Below the pieces are notes generated by a model. The model did not search any database, was not told the DNA's origin, and saw only the letters and a program-made list of their open reading frames with translations. A program made the position numbers and the translations under genes. Shown here piece by piece: positions 15,363 through 24,125 of a stretch of DNA of 64,000 bases. How positions within the stretch are numbered: the first letter of the stretch is position 1; each line of letters begins with the position of its first letter. This DNA is from Qipengyuania_C sp046254955. GTDB taxonomy: Bacteria > Pseudomonadota > Alphaproteobacteria > Sphingomonadales > Sphingomonadaceae. The DNA lies in assembly GCF_046254955.1 (NCBI RefSeq), contig NZ_JBJXRG010000001.1:744001-808000 (forward strand), read 5' to 3'.

Positions 15363-17015
15363 CTAGGATTGCGTTTCTTCGGCCAGCCGTTGCGCGGTCT
15401 TGTAATCCGGCTTGCCATTGTTCAGCCGCAAGCCCTCACCGGTGAAGACGTAGAGCCGGGGGATCTTGTAGCCCGCCAAGCTCTCGCGGGCATGCGCATC
15501 CAGCAATTCTTCGAGATCTTCTCCGGTTTCACCCAGAGGCTCGACCACTGCGGCAATCTTCTTGCCAAAGCGCGGATCGGGTACGCCCACCACACGTACG
15601 TCCTTCACCAGCGCATGCTCCTGCAGCACAGCTTCGACCTCTTCGGGGAATACTTTCTCGCCGCCGGTGTTGATGCACATATTGTCGCGCCCGATGAATT
15701 CGAGCGTGCCGTCTTCGGCCCAGCGCGCGCGGTCGCCCGTCATCAGGTAGCGAACACCATCGATGACAGGGAAGGTCTGGGCGTTCTTCTCATCTTCGCC
15801 GAGATAGCCCAGCGGCAATGGGCCCGAGCGCGCGACGATGCCCACGCCATCGGATCCGGGTTTCACTTCATTGAGATTCTCGTCGAACAGCTTGGTCGAG
15901 CGCCCCGGCAGCGCCTGGAACTTTCCACCGCCCGATGATCCCTGCGCCGTGGTGATCACGATCGCCGTGCCCGAGCTTTCGCTTGATCCCAGCGCGTCGA
16001 AGATCATCAGCCCCGGATTATGCGCGATCAGCCGCTTCTTGACGCTTTCGGAGAAAACCGCGCCCGATGAGCCAATAGTGCGCAAGCTGGCAATCGCATC
16101 GGCCGCATCGGGCCTTCGATCAAGCGCATCGGCCAGCGGCAGCGCAAAGGCGTCGCCAACGATAAACAGCCCGCGCGCGCTGAGGCGCTTGACCTCGTCG
16201 ATCGCAAGGTCGGCATCGAATTTCTCGGAAGGCAATGTCGCCAGCGTGCCGCCCTTGAGCAGGTGGATCACCGCAGTGAATTGACCCGCACCGTGCATCA
16301 GCGGGCTGAGCAGCAGCATCGGGGACGAACTGGCCGGATGACCGGGCGTTAGGCGCGCAGCTTCGGCGGCTTGCTCCTCAAGCGATGTAGCCACGAATGG
16401 CGGCTCACCGGGCGGGCGCTGCCAGACGGAAATGCTGAACGCTTGCCACGCCTGGTGATGCGGCCACATCACCGCCTTGGGCATGCCGGTGGTCCCGCCC
16501 GTTGCAGTCAGGAAAAGGGCGGCGGGATCGTCATGCAGTGCGAAGTCCTCAGGCAAGGGCGAAAGCATCAGCGCACCGCGATTGCTCATCGGACCCCCAA
16601 TGACAATCGGCGGATAGGAGCCTTCCGGCATCGCCGCTTCCGCCCGGTCGGCAAACTCAGGCTCGACGAACAGACCCATGAGGCCGAACCGGCTGAAGAT
16701 GTCTGCCAGTTCGCGGTCCTTGTAATGGAAGTTCACATTGACCGGCACCAGCCCTGCCTTGAGGCAACCGAAGTAATTGAGCATGTAATCAGGGGTGTTG
16801 CGCTGCATCTGCCCGACCACATCGCCCGGCAAAAGCCCAAGACCAAGCAGGATCGCGGCCAGCGAATCGGTCATCCGGTCGAACTCGGCCCAGCTGATCG
16901 ATTCCTCACCGTGCACGAGCGCCGGTCGATCCGGTTCGACGGCTTGCGCGATAGCTTTGAGGGCGACCCCGAAATTGGCTCCGGGAAACGGCGGATTGGG
17001 CTGCGATTCGGTCAT
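15363..17015 (-). CDS. Acyl-CoA synthetase (AMP-forming)
   Basis: ANL-superfamily ligase that activates a carboxylic acid with ATP and CoA. The P-loop-like motif is TATGGTTGMPKAVMWPHH, the A8 hinge region is FIGRDNMCINTGGEKVFP, and the catalytic lysine lies in LNNGKPDYKTAQ. I chose ATG 17015 (550 residues; begins MTESQPNPPFPGANFG), because homology-like sequence starts there. A GTG at 17087 would add 24 residues and place the start 46 bases from the divergent luxR gene. It probably makes the CoA ester consumed by the neighbouring dehydrogenases, and it is divergent from the LuxR regulator. Confidence 0.92.
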   Translation of the reverse strand: MTESQPNPPFPGANFGVALKAIAQAVEPDRPALVHGEESISWAEFDRMTDSLAAILLGLGLLPGDVVGQMQRNTPDYMLNYFGCLKAGLVPVNVNFHYKDRELADIFSRFGLMGLFVEPEFADRAEAAMPEGSYPPIVIGGPMSNRGALMLSPLPEDFALHDDPAALFLTATGGTTGMPKAVMWPHHQAWQAFSISVWQRPPGEPPFVATSLEEQAAEAARLTPGHPASSSPMLLLSPLMHGAGQFTAVIHLLKGGTLATLPSEKFDADLAIDEVKRLSARGLFIVGDAFALPLADALDRRPDAADAIASLRTIGSSGAVFSESVKKRLIAHNPGLMIFDALGSSESSGTAIVITTAQGSSGGGKFQALPGRSTKLFDENLNEVKPGSDGVGIVARSGPLPLGYLGEDEKNAQTFPVIDGVRYLMTGDRARWAEDGTLEFIGRDNMCINTGGEKVFPEEVEAVLQEHALVKDVRVVGVPDPRFGKKIAAVVEPLGETGEDLEELLDAHARESLAGYKIPRLYVFTGEGLRLNNGKPDYKTAQRLAEETQS

Positions 17016-17043
17016 CGTTTCAGCGTCTAGCGGGTAGTCACCG

Positions 17044-17063
17044 AAATTGTATCTAGGTAATTT
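17044..17063. promoter_or_regulatory. 20-bp weak dyad, candidate LuxR-type site
   Basis: The arms AAATT and AATTT frame a 20-bp element with a 10-base centre, the same overall length as a lux box, in the gap between the divergent acyl-CoA ligase and luxR genes. The arms match over only five bases each and the sequence does not resemble the classical lux box. If the ligase starts at GTG 17087 the element lies inside its coding region. Confidence 0.2.
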
Positions 17064-17133
17064 GTCAGGCGAGATCGGGGCGCTCACCGCAACGCTCTTG
17101 CGCGACTCGGAAGAATCGTGAACATTTCAGCTC

Positions 17134-17943
17134 ATGGGTGAGAATGTCATAGAGTTGCGCGTTCCGCATGGGCGCGAGTCGCTTGAGCAATTGCTCGAAG
17201 AAGTCACCATTCGCTGCGTGGAGGATATCCATGATGCGGCGGTGACGCTGGCTAGGGTCGCGAAAGAGCGCGGACTGCAGGTGGCTTTGTGCGAGGATAT
17301 CTCTTCGAAGGAGCCAATGGTCGATGCCGAGGGGACGATCCTCAACGCCGATATCTTCCGCTGGCTCGATGATGGAGCGCGTTGGTGGGAAGACCATCGC
17401 CTTGCCTTGCATTCGCCGCTTCCGCGCGCATGCCGCTACGAAAGCGAGCCATTTTGGGTGAATGAACACGGTTTCAACACCCGCTGGCCAAACTCCTATC
17501 TTGATGAGCTTGATTTGAGCGATTTCGAGAAACGATCTTTGTGTAAGGCGGCGATTGTGATTCCGGTTCATCTGCCATTCGGCCAGATTTCGGCCAACAG
17601 TTTCATCAGCATGGACCGCGAGAAGGAAGATCTGAGCGAAGAATTCGCGCTTTACGGATCGCTGTTCTCGCAGCTCACCCGGCGCTTTATCGCGGGATAT
17701 GTCCAGGCGATGCGGACCAAACGCCGGATTCCTTCAGATTGTGTTCTGTCAAAACGTGAGGTCGAGTGCCTGCGCTGGGCGGCGATCGGCAAGACTGACA
17801 AGGAAATCAGCATGATCCTCGAGCGTTCGCACGCCACGATCCGCTATCATGTGCACCGCGCTGGCGAAAAGCTCGATTCGGTCAACCGCGCTCAGACGAT
17901 ATTCAAGGCGGGTCAACTTGGGTACCTTGGCGCCAGCAGCTAG
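17134..17943 (+). CDS. LuxR-family transcriptional regulator with autoinducer-type domain
   Basis: A 269-residue regulator. The N-terminal two-thirds is an autoinducer-binding-like alpha/beta domain with the aromatic-rich region around WWEDHR and PFWVNEHGFNTRWP. The C-terminus is a LuxR helix-turn-helix from LSKREVECLRWAAIGKTDKE to KLDSVNRAQTIFKAGQLG, about residues 207-262. No luxI synthase occurs in the window, so it is a LuxR solo here. It is divergent from the acyl-CoA ligase and lies between two catabolic gene blocks, so it is the best candidate regulator of the region. Its ligand could be an acyl-homoserine lactone or a pathway metabolite. Confidence 0.9.
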   Translation: MGENVIELRVPHGRESLEQLLEEVTIRCVEDIHDAAVTLARVAKERGLQVALCEDISSKEPMVDAEGTILNADIFRWLDDGARWWEDHRLALHSPLPRACRYESEPFWVNEHGFNTRWPNSYLDELDLSDFEKRSLCKAAIVIPVHLPFGQISANSFISMDREKEDLSEEFALYGSLFSQLTRRFIAGYVQAMRTKRRIPSDCVLSKREVECLRWAAIGKTDKEISMILERSHATIRYHVHRAGEKLDSVNRAQTIFKAGQLGYLGASS

Positions 17944-17955
17944 GGATTCAATCGC

Positions 17956-18489
17956 CTAACCTAGCGTTCGAACCGGGTCGTTACCGTCCCAATCGATTCC
18001 GGCTGCCTTGATCATTCCGAACAGATCGGGACCGCTCGGGTCCTGTTGAAGAATCTCGACAAGACTACCGGGTCCTTCACCTGGATCGACATAGATCACC
18101 TCGCTGGCGCCAAACTTGCCTTCGATCATGATTTCAGCTCCTTGCGCATCGCATACGGCCCGCGCATGGGCGATATCATCGACCAGGATGCAAACATGGT
18201 GCAGTCCCGTCACTTCGGCGTATTCGCCCGAGTAAATCGAGGGATGGTCATCATGCGGTTTGATCAATTCGATTTGAAGATCGCCCCAATAGGCCAGCGC
18301 CAGCGAGAAGACGGCATCGGTCGGCTCGCCGCGATATTTCATCCCTTCGAGATGAATGTTCTCGATCAGGAAGAACGGGCCAACACCCATCACCTCGGTC
18401 CAGTGCCTGATCGCTGCATCGAAATCCTCGGGCACGAACGCAAGCTGCATGATCTCTCCCAGTGCTGCGATTCCACTTGCCTTGGCCAT
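17956..18489 (-). CDS. VOC family protein
   Basis: A 177-residue vicinal-oxygen-chelate protein (glyoxalase/extradiol dioxygenase/epimerase fold). It starts with IMQLAFVPEDFDAAIRHWTEV, and paired beta-alpha-beta-beta-beta modules are visible, with ELIKPHDDHPSIY and TGLHHVCILVDD near the centre. The single chain could dimerise into a metal site; likely ligands include the histidines of GLHHVC and a glutamate in SLVEILQ. It is divergent from the Rieske oxygenase at 18592. It could be a methylmalonyl-CoA-epimerase-like isomerase or a ring-cleavage helper; the reaction cannot be assigned. Confidence 0.88.
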   Translation of the reverse strand: MAKASGIAALGEIMQLAFVPEDFDAAIRHWTEVMGVGPFFLIENIHLEGMKYRGEPTDAVFSLALAYWGDLQIELIKPHDDHPSIYSGEYAEVTGLHHVCILVDDIAHARAVCDAQGAEIMIEGKFGASEVIYVDPGEGPGSLVEILQQDPSGPDLFGMIKAAGIDWDGNDPVRTLG

Positions 18490-18591
18490 GCTGCAAACTC
18501 CTCTTCAATCCGCTAGGATGATCTTGCGCGCAGCTTGTGCGATAAGATTGCCGAGAGACACTGCGCAATTTGCGAGGAGAGGGCTAAGCCC

Positions 18592-20013
18592 ATGAACGAG
18601 GTCAAGAAAATCACCCCCCGTGAGGACCGTTGCCCGGGGATGACCTATACCGACATGCTCGAAGGCGATAGCAGGACACCGCCGGATTACCTGTTCGAAG
18701 AAACGAACATCGAGATGCCGACCGACCCGCTGCCGATCGAACCCTACGTCAGCGAAGAGTTCGCCCAGCTGGAACGCGAGAAGCTGTGGCCCAACGTGTG
18801 GCTCTTCGCAGCGCGCGAGGATGAGTTGCCTGATGTCGGCGATACCGTCGTGTTCGAGATCAACGACAAGAGTTTCCTGCTGGTTCGCCAGAAAGATAAC
18901 AGCGTCAAGGCGTTCTACAACTCGTGCCTCCACCGCGGTCGTAAGCTGCGCACCAAGGCCGGGAATACCGCCCAGCTGAAATGTCCGTTCCACGGCTTCG
19001 CCTGGAAGAATGACGGTAGCCTGAAAGAGATTCCGTGCGCATGGGATTTCAAGCATCTCGAAGACAAGGACCTCAGTCTGCCCGAAGTGCGGGTGGAACT
19101 ATGGCAGGGCTTCGTGATGATCACGGAAAATCACGACCTGCCCGATTTCAAAACCTGGCTTGGTCCGGCTGCCAGCCACTATGACAATTACGATATGGAG
19201 AATCGCTACACCGGCATGTGGGTGGCGAAAAGGATACCGGCAAACTGGAAGGCAACTGCCGAGGCTTTCATGGAAGCTTGGCATTCGATAACCACGCACC
19301 CGCAGCTGCTGCCGTTCCTGGCCGATGCCAACTCGCGATACGATTTGATCGGCGATCACTTCAATCGCGCGATCACGCCATCGGGCGTGCTCAGCCCCCA
19401 TCTGAAGGGCAAGGATCAGCAATATATCCTCGACAAGCAGAATGAATTTTCCGGCGGATCGGATGCGGAAACAAACCGCCGATATGCGGTGAGCGACAGT
19501 GAAGTCCAAGTGGACAATGCCGACGAACTCAGCGCCCGCAAGATCCTTGCGGAGGCAAGCCGTGCCGGTTTCAAGGAAGCCTATGGCTACGACTATTCGG
19601 ACAAGTCGGATTCCGAAATTCTCGACAATTTTACCTACAATATCTTTCCGAACTTCGCTCCGTGGATCGGTTACTTACCGACGCTGTGCTATCGCTGGCT
19701 GCCTGGCGACACGCCCGACTGGTGCGTGATGGAAATCCGCCTGCTTTTCCCAACCGTCAAAGGCGAGAAACGGCCGCGTGCAGTCGAACGTCTCTACATC
19801 CCGGATGACGAGCCCTTCGCATGGGCAAAAGAGACGATGGGCGAAGCGCTGGCCAATGTGTTCGATCAGGACATGGCGAATCTGCCGCATGTGCAGACCG
19901 GGATGAAAGCATCCGGCAACGGGGTGATGGAACTGGGCGCATACCAAGACAGCCGCGTGCGCCATTTCCAGACCACGCTGCGCAAGTATATCAACGGCGA
20001 ACTCCCCGCCTGA
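18592..20013 (+). CDS. Rieske non-heme iron ring-hydroxylating oxygenase, alpha subunit
   Basis: A 473-residue oxygenase. The Rieske [2Fe-2S] ligands are Cys112, His114, Cys131 and His134 (CLH-x16-CPFH). The mononuclear iron site is EAFMEAWHSITTH, giving two histidines, with the third carboxylate likely in DQDMANL; the usual bridging Asp of this motif is Glu. ATG 18592 is supported by GAGGAGAGGG 8 bases upstream; the in-frame TTG at 18535 is unlikely. No beta subunit, ferredoxin or reductase is adjacent, so it must borrow electron carriers. The NTF2-like genes could in principle encode small partners. Substrate is unknown. Confidence 0.93.
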   Translation: MNEVKKITPREDRCPGMTYTDMLEGDSRTPPDYLFEETNIEMPTDPLPIEPYVSEEFAQLEREKLWPNVWLFAAREDELPDVGDTVVFEINDKSFLLVRQKDNSVKAFYNSCLHRGRKLRTKAGNTAQLKCPFHGFAWKNDGSLKEIPCAWDFKHLEDKDLSLPEVRVELWQGFVMITENHDLPDFKTWLGPAASHYDNYDMENRYTGMWVAKRIPANWKATAEAFMEAWHSITTHPQLLPFLADANSRYDLIGDHFNRAITPSGVLSPHLKGKDQQYILDKQNEFSGGSDAETNRRYAVSDSEVQVDNADELSARKILAEASRAGFKEAYGYDYSDKSDSEILDNFTYNIFPNFAPWIGYLPTLCYRWLPGDTPDWCVMEIRLLFPTVKGEKRPRAVERLYIPDDEPFAWAKETMGEALANVFDQDMANLPHVQTGMKASGNGVMELGAYQDSRVRHFQTTLRKYINGELPA

Positions 20014-20014
20014 G

Positions 20015-20767
20015 GTGAGCTTCTCGTTCGATCTGTCGGGGCGTAAGGCGCTCGTAACCGGAGCGTCTTCGGGCCTTGGTGCGCGCTTCGGGCGTATCCT
20101 CGCGGGCTCGGGGGCGCAGGTCGCGCTCGCTGCACGGCGCAAGGAAAAGCTTGAGGCATTGGCCGGCGAAATCGGCAATGCCGCATGCCCGATCTCGATG
20201 GATGTGGTGCACGAAAGCCAGATCATCGCAGGCTTCGATGCAGCCGAGAGCGCTTTCGGCACGATCGACACGGTCATCGCCAACGCCGGCATCGATGGCG
20301 CTGGCATGGCCACCGAGATGCCCGAAGCCGAAATCGAGCAGACGCTCAATGTCAATCTCAAGGGCGCGATCCTGACCGCGCGCGAAGGCGCGAAACGGAT
20401 GATGGCAGCCGGCGTTACCAAGGGCCGTATCGTGATGATCGCGTCGATTACCGCGTTCGAGCCTTCGCCCGGCCTGGTCGCTTATTCAGCGAGCAAGGCA
20501 GGTGTGATCCAGGCGGCCCGGAGCATGGCGCGCGAGTGGGCGCGGCGCGGGATCAGCATCAACACCATTTCGCCCGGCTATATCCGCACCGAGATCAATG
20601 CCGACTGGTTCGAGACCGAGCCGGGCAAGAAGCAGATCTCACGCTTTCCGCGCAAACGGCTGATGGAAGAACAGGGGCTCGACGCGATGCTGCTGTTCCT
20701 GTGCTCGGATGCCGCCGAGTTCGTGACCGGCACCGATTTCGTGCTCGATGACGGGCAGACGCTTTGA
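20015..20767 (+). CDS. SDR family oxidoreductase
   Basis: Classical 250-residue SDR beginning with GTG one base after the Rieske gene stop. The cofactor loop TGASSGLG is at residues 15-22, followed by ALAARRKEKL, where the arginines suit NADPH. NANAG-type sequence appears as VIANAGIDGA, and the catalytic YSASK tyrosine is near residue 157. The C-terminus GTDFVLDDGQTL is typical. Tight coupling to the oxygenase suggests it acts on the hydroxylated product, possibly as a dihydrodiol or secondary-alcohol dehydrogenase. Confidence 0.92.
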   Translation: MSFSFDLSGRKALVTGASSGLGARFGRILAGSGAQVALAARRKEKLEALAGEIGNAACPISMDVVHESQIIAGFDAAESAFGTIDTVIANAGIDGAGMATEMPEAEIEQTLNVNLKGAILTAREGAKRMMAAGVTKGRIVMIASITAFEPSPGLVAYSASKAGVIQAARSMAREWARRGISINTISPGYIRTEINADWFETEPGKKQISRFPRKRLMEEQGLDAMLLFLCSDAAEFVTGTDFVLDDGQTL

Positions 20768-20776
20768 AAATGGAAC

Positions 20777-21574
20777 ATGAGTAGGCGACAGATTTCACTG
20801 GCCGCCGGGATCATGCCCGAAGCTAGCCCTTCGCAACTCGTAGAGGCAGCTGCAGCCTCAGACTTCGATTTTGGCGGTATGTGGGTTGAGAAGGACGATT
20901 GGACCCCCGAAACAACGCGCAGGATTCGCCGCCAACTTGCTGACGCGGGAGTCCGGTTGCTGGATCTCGAAGTCGCCTGGATCATGCCCGGTCCCCCCGA
21001 CCCGTGGCTGTGTGAGTTGGTCGATATCGCCGCCGCGCTGGAAGCCACCAACCTGCTGTGCGTATCGAGCGAGCCAGAATCGGACGCAACCGCCGCCAAG
21101 TTCCAGGCCATGGTGGACCGCGCCAAGGGCACGGATGTGCGCGTCAATCTCGAGTATGGCCTTTTCACCGAAGTGAAGACTATCCATGCAGCGCGCGACA
21201 TTCTCGATCAGGTAGAAGGCGAGAATAAGGGCCTGCTGTGCGACGCGCTCCACTGGTCACGCTCGGGTGCAACCGGTGCCGACGTCACCGCCGTGCCGCG
21301 CGAATGGATCGGTTACGCGCAGCTATGCGACGCACCAGCCGAGCCTCCCGATTTGAGCGATCCGCAGGCCATCATCGATGATGCGATCAATCGCCGCATG
21401 CCTATGGGTGAAGGCGGATTGGCGATTTGCGATCTGGTCGAAGCCCTGCCCGGCGATATCGTTTTCGCGATCGAAGAACGCTCAGAAGCGCTCCGCAACG
21501 CCTTCCCGGATCTGAACGAACGCGCACGCGAAGTGGCTCGCACATCGCGTGCATGGCTTGACGCCAGGTCTTAA
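20777..21574 (+). CDS. Xylose-isomerase-like TIM-barrel protein
   Basis: A 265-residue protein of the sugar-phosphate isomerase/epimerase (AP-endonuclease family 2) superfamily. Carboxylate and metal-ligand candidates at strand ends are Glu in VNLEYGLF, Asp in LLCDALHWSRSG, Gln/Asp in YAQLCDAP and Glu in IVFAIEERSE. It follows the SDR by 9 bases and ends the Rieske transcript, converging on the NmrA-like gene (overlap of stops). Such proteins isomerise keto/hydroxy compounds or dehydrate and hydrolyse inositol-like rings; the function here is undetermined. Confidence 0.85.
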   Translation: MSRRQISLAAGIMPEASPSQLVEAAAASDFDFGGMWVEKDDWTPETTRRIRRQLADAGVRLLDLEVAWIMPGPPDPWLCELVDIAAALEATNLLCVSSEPESDATAAKFQAMVDRAKGTDVRVNLEYGLFTEVKTIHAARDILDQVEGENKGLLCDALHWSRSGATGADVTAVPREWIGYAQLCDAPAEPPDLSDPQAIIDDAINRRMPMGEGGLAICDLVEALPGDIVFAIEERSEALRNAFPDLNERAREVARTSRAWLDARS

Positions 21575-22494
21575 CCCAGCCCCGCCATCCAGTCTTTTGA
21601 TTTCGCCCATTCAAGATGCGGGGTCAGCTCAAGCCCCAGTAGGTCTTTCACATTCTGCGGATCGACCACCAAGGGCGATGTGGGCTGCGAATTGTAGAAC
21701 GCGTAGAACTTGGCCATGCCGTCATAGATGCTGAGCGGTTGCACTTCGCGCGATCCGGTCACCAGCTCGCTCATCCGCGCCGCAAATTCTTCGGGCGCTA
21801 GGCTCTGGAATCGAACCTCCCGGCCGAGCGCCTCGGAAAGGCTGGCGGCAACCTCGTCGCCCACCATCGCTTGCGGACCTCCGAGCGGGACGTGCTGGCC
21901 GTCGGCCTTGTCGGTGAGCAAGGCATTGGTCATGGCCTGCCCCACGTCCTCAAGGCACACCCAGTTGATCTTGAGATCGGGCTTGGCAGGATAGGCGAAA
22001 ATCCCGTCGCGCATGATCAGCGGCCTGGTCCAGATGCGGTACTGGTTGTCCATGAATACGGTCGGCTCAATGAAGACGCAGGGGATGCCGGTTTCCTCAA
22101 GCGATCGCTCGATATCGCGCCGACCATCATGCGCAGACAGGTCAAGATCGCGATCTGCCACAAAGCAGGCAGTGTTGAAGACAATCTTCTTGAGGCCTGC
22201 GCGCTTTGCCCCTTCGGCTATGCTACGGCCAAACAGCGCCGCTCGCTCGCGGTCGAATTCGAACGGTAAGTGAAAAGCGGCGGCGTCCTGCCCCTTGAAT
22301 GCCTCGGCCATCGCGTCGGCATCGGTAATGTCGGCAGCCGTAGTCGGCAGGTCGGGGAACGGCGTTTCCCTGAGCGCATCGGCGCGGCGCACTCCGGCCG
22401 TGACTTTCAGTCCTTCACGCAGGAGCGCTTCGACCAGCGGCATCCCCTGATCGGCGGGAGCGCCAAGGACGAGTACTTTTTCGATGTCTGCCAC
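21571..22494 (-). CDS. NmrA-like NAD(P)-binding protein
   Basis: A 307-residue atypical extended SDR of the NmrA/HSCARG group. It starts at GTG 22494 (VADIEKVLVLGAPADQGMPLVEALL), seven bases after the stop of the NTF2-like gene; an upstream in-frame ATG would extend it backwards through that gene. The Rossmann start and the FNTACFVADRDLDL and FIEPTVFMDNQY blocks are visible, while the classical YxxxK is not evident. Such proteins sense the NADPH/NADP ratio or reduce quinones and aldehydes. It is the last gene of the minus-strand E1/lipoyl operon. Confidence 0.85.
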   Translation of the reverse strand: MADIEKVLVLGAPADQGMPLVEALLREGLKVTAGVRRADALRETPFPDLPTTAADITDADAMAEAFKGQDAAAFHLPFEFDRERAALFGRSIAEGAKRAGLKKIVFNTACFVADRDLDLSAHDGRRDIERSLEETGIPCVFIEPTVFMDNQYRIWTRPLIMRDGIFAYPAKPDLKINWVCLEDVGQAMTNALLTDKADGQHVPLGGPQAMVGDEVAASLSEALGREVRFQSLAPEEFAARMSELVTGSREVQPLSIYDGMAKFYAFYNSQPTSPLVVDPQNVKDLLGLELTPHLEWAKSKDWMAGLG

Positions 22495-22501
22495 GGTTGG
22501 A

Positions 22502-22888
22502 TTACGCCTTTGCTGCGACTTCGGCCGCGTCGAAATAGTGGATTCGCAGGTCCTTGAGCAGGCCATCCTCGAACGAGCCCGCCTCGCAAACGGTTTGCTG
22601 GAAAGTCTCGCCACCACCCTTGGGCGTCATTGTCAACGTTAGCACCACAACCGCCCAGCTGTCGCCGCCGGTAATGTCATGGATGTCGACCTTGGCTTCT
22701 TCCCAGGTCCCATACATGGCAGCCGCGCAGCGCTGGAGGGCGTCCTTGCCGCGCCATTCGCCGCCGAACGGCAATACTTCCGCCTCATGGAGGACGAAAT
22801 CATCGTGCAGCAGGCTGGCGACCGTGTCCCACTCGCGCGCACCGGCAGCGGCATAGATCGCCGACAGCAGCTCGCGCGGAGTGGACAT
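22502..22888 (-). CDS. NTF2-like / SnoaL domain protein
   Basis: A 128-residue NTF2-fold protein; ATG 22888 begins MSTPRELLSAIYAAAGAREW, followed by SLLHDDFVLHEAEVLPFGGEW, typical for SnoaL-type polyketide cyclase/isomerase proteins. A longer in-frame start would overlap the lipoyl-domain gene and gives low-complexity sequence. It has no LEH Arg-Asp motif. It lies 13 bases after the lipoyl gene and 7 bases before the NmrA-like gene and is the third NTF2-fold protein of the catabolic region. Reaction unknown. Confidence 0.85.
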   Translation of the reverse strand: MSTPRELLSAIYAAAGAREWDTVASLLHDDFVLHEAEVLPFGGEWRGKDALQRCAAAMYGTWEEAKVDIHDITGGDSWAVVVLTLTMTPKGGGETFQQTVCEAGSFEDGLLKDLRIHYFDAAEVAAKA

Positions 22889-22901
22889 GGCGCGGTCCGC
22901 C

Positions 22902-23132
22902 CTAGTCGATCGTGCCGACGACTGCGCCGACCTTGTAGACCTCACCTTCGACCCCGGTGGGGTGGATGATGCCCGATGCTTGCGCCTCGATCTCGCTGGT
23001 CGTCTTGTCGGTTTCGACGGTGTAGATCACATCGCCTTTCTCGACTTGCTCGCCATCGCCGAACATCCATTCGGTCAACGTGACTTCCTGAGCGCTCATT
23101 CCGAGCTTGGGAATGCGAATTTCGGATGCCAT
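22902..23132 (-). CDS. Stand-alone lipoyl-domain protein
   Basis: A 76-residue protein that is one complete lipoyl/biotinyl domain and nothing else. It starts IRIPKLGMSAQEVTLTEW, and the modification hairpin is ETDKTTSE with Lys43 as lipoylation site, followed by ASGIIHP and a second-half strand. 2-oxoacid dehydrogenase E2 proteins normally continue into a subunit-binding domain and an acyltransferase domain; both are absent, and the next gene is unrelated. It is encoded 6 bases after the E1 beta gene, so it is surely the lipoyl carrier of that E1. How the acyl group leaves the lipoyl arm is unclear. Confidence 0.92.
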   Translation of the reverse strand: MASEIRIPKLGMSAQEVTLTEWMFGDGEQVEKGDVIYTVETDKTTSEIEAQASGIIHPTGVEGEVYKVGAVVGTID

Positions 23133-23138
23133 CGCGCC

Positions 23139-24125
23139 CTAGTCCTTACCTACCGATGCCTTGATCTGTTCGACAATCTCCCCCTTGGTGGGGATCCATG
23201 CCTGTTCAAGATGCGAGGCGAAGGGAACAGCCGAGAAAGTTCCGCCGATCCGGCGAACCGGTCCCTTGAGGTTGTCCCAGCATTTCTCCTGAATATTGGC
23301 GGCGATTTCAGCACCCGTGCCGAAAGGGCGAACGGCTTCATGAAGCGTGAGCGCGCGGCCCGTCTTGTTGACCGACGCCAGTACTGTAGCTTCATCGTAG
23401 GGAGCGATGGTGCGCAAGTCGACGACTTCAACGGAAACGCCTTCCTTCTCCATTTCCCCCGCCACTTCGAGCGCATCAAGCACGGTGCGGCCATAGGTGA
23501 TGATCGAAAGATCGCTTCCTTCCTTGGCGATCGCAGCCTTGCCCAGCGGGACGCGATATCCGGGCCCCGGATCTTCCGCTTTGAGGCCGTAGCAAAGGAT
23601 ATTCTCGATGAAGACCACCGGATCATTTGCGTCGATTGCTGAGCGCATCAGCCCGCGCGCATCGGCTGCATTGGACGGCGTCACCACATGGATACCGGCA
23701 ACGTGGGCGAACCACGCTTCGAGCATATCGGAGTGCTGACCGCCAAAACCGACTCCTACACCGGTGGTGGTGCGGATCACTATCGGGCACGGCGTTTGCC
23801 CGCCCGACATGAAGCGCAGCTTGGCGGCGTGGTTGACGATCTGGTCCATGCAGACGCCGACAAAATTCATCAGCATGATTTCGGCAATCGGGCGCTGGCC
23901 CGCGAGCGCTGCACCAACTGCTGCGCCGATAATCGCCGTCTCCGAAATCGGCGTAGCGCGCACACGGTGCGCGCCATACTTCTCGCTCAGGCCCTGCGTC
24001 ACCTTGAAGACACCGCCGCCCTGCTTGGCTGAAACGTCTTCGCCCAGGCAGAACACGCCGTCATCTTCACCCATTGCTTCGTCGATGGCCTTGTTGAGGG
24101 CCTCGGTCATTGTAATTTCAGCCAT
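23139..24125 (-). CDS. 2-oxoacid/acetoin-type dehydrogenase E1 component, beta subunit
   Basis: A 328-residue transketolase-like beta chain. It begins ITMTEALNKAIDEAMGEDD, contains the GVFCLGEDV and RVRATPISETAIIGAAVGAAL blocks of pyruvate/acetoin dehydrogenase beta subunits, and ends with the conserved transketolase C-domain. The ATG overlaps the alpha-subunit stop by one base, so the two are translationally coupled. Length and the pairing with a 326-residue alpha chain resemble acetoin dehydrogenase AcoAB or branched-chain enzymes. It would decarboxylate a 2-oxoacid or cleave an acyloin/diketone and load the acyl group on the lipoyl protein. Confidence 0.93.
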   Translation of the reverse strand: MAEITMTEALNKAIDEAMGEDDGVFCLGEDVSAKQGGGVFKVTQGLSEKYGAHRVRATPISETAIIGAAVGAALAGQRPIAEIMLMNFVGVCMDQIVNHAAKLRFMSGGQTPCPIVIRTTTGVGVGFGGQHSDMLEAWFAHVAGIHVVTPSNAADARGLMRSAIDANDPVVFIENILCYGLKAEDPGPGYRVPLGKAAIAKEGSDLSIITYGRTVLDALEVAGEMEKEGVSVEVVDLRTIAPYDEATVLASVNKTGRALTLHEAVRPFGTGAEIAANIQEKCWDNLKGPVRRIGGTFSAVPFASHLEQAWIPTKGEIVEQIKASVGKD

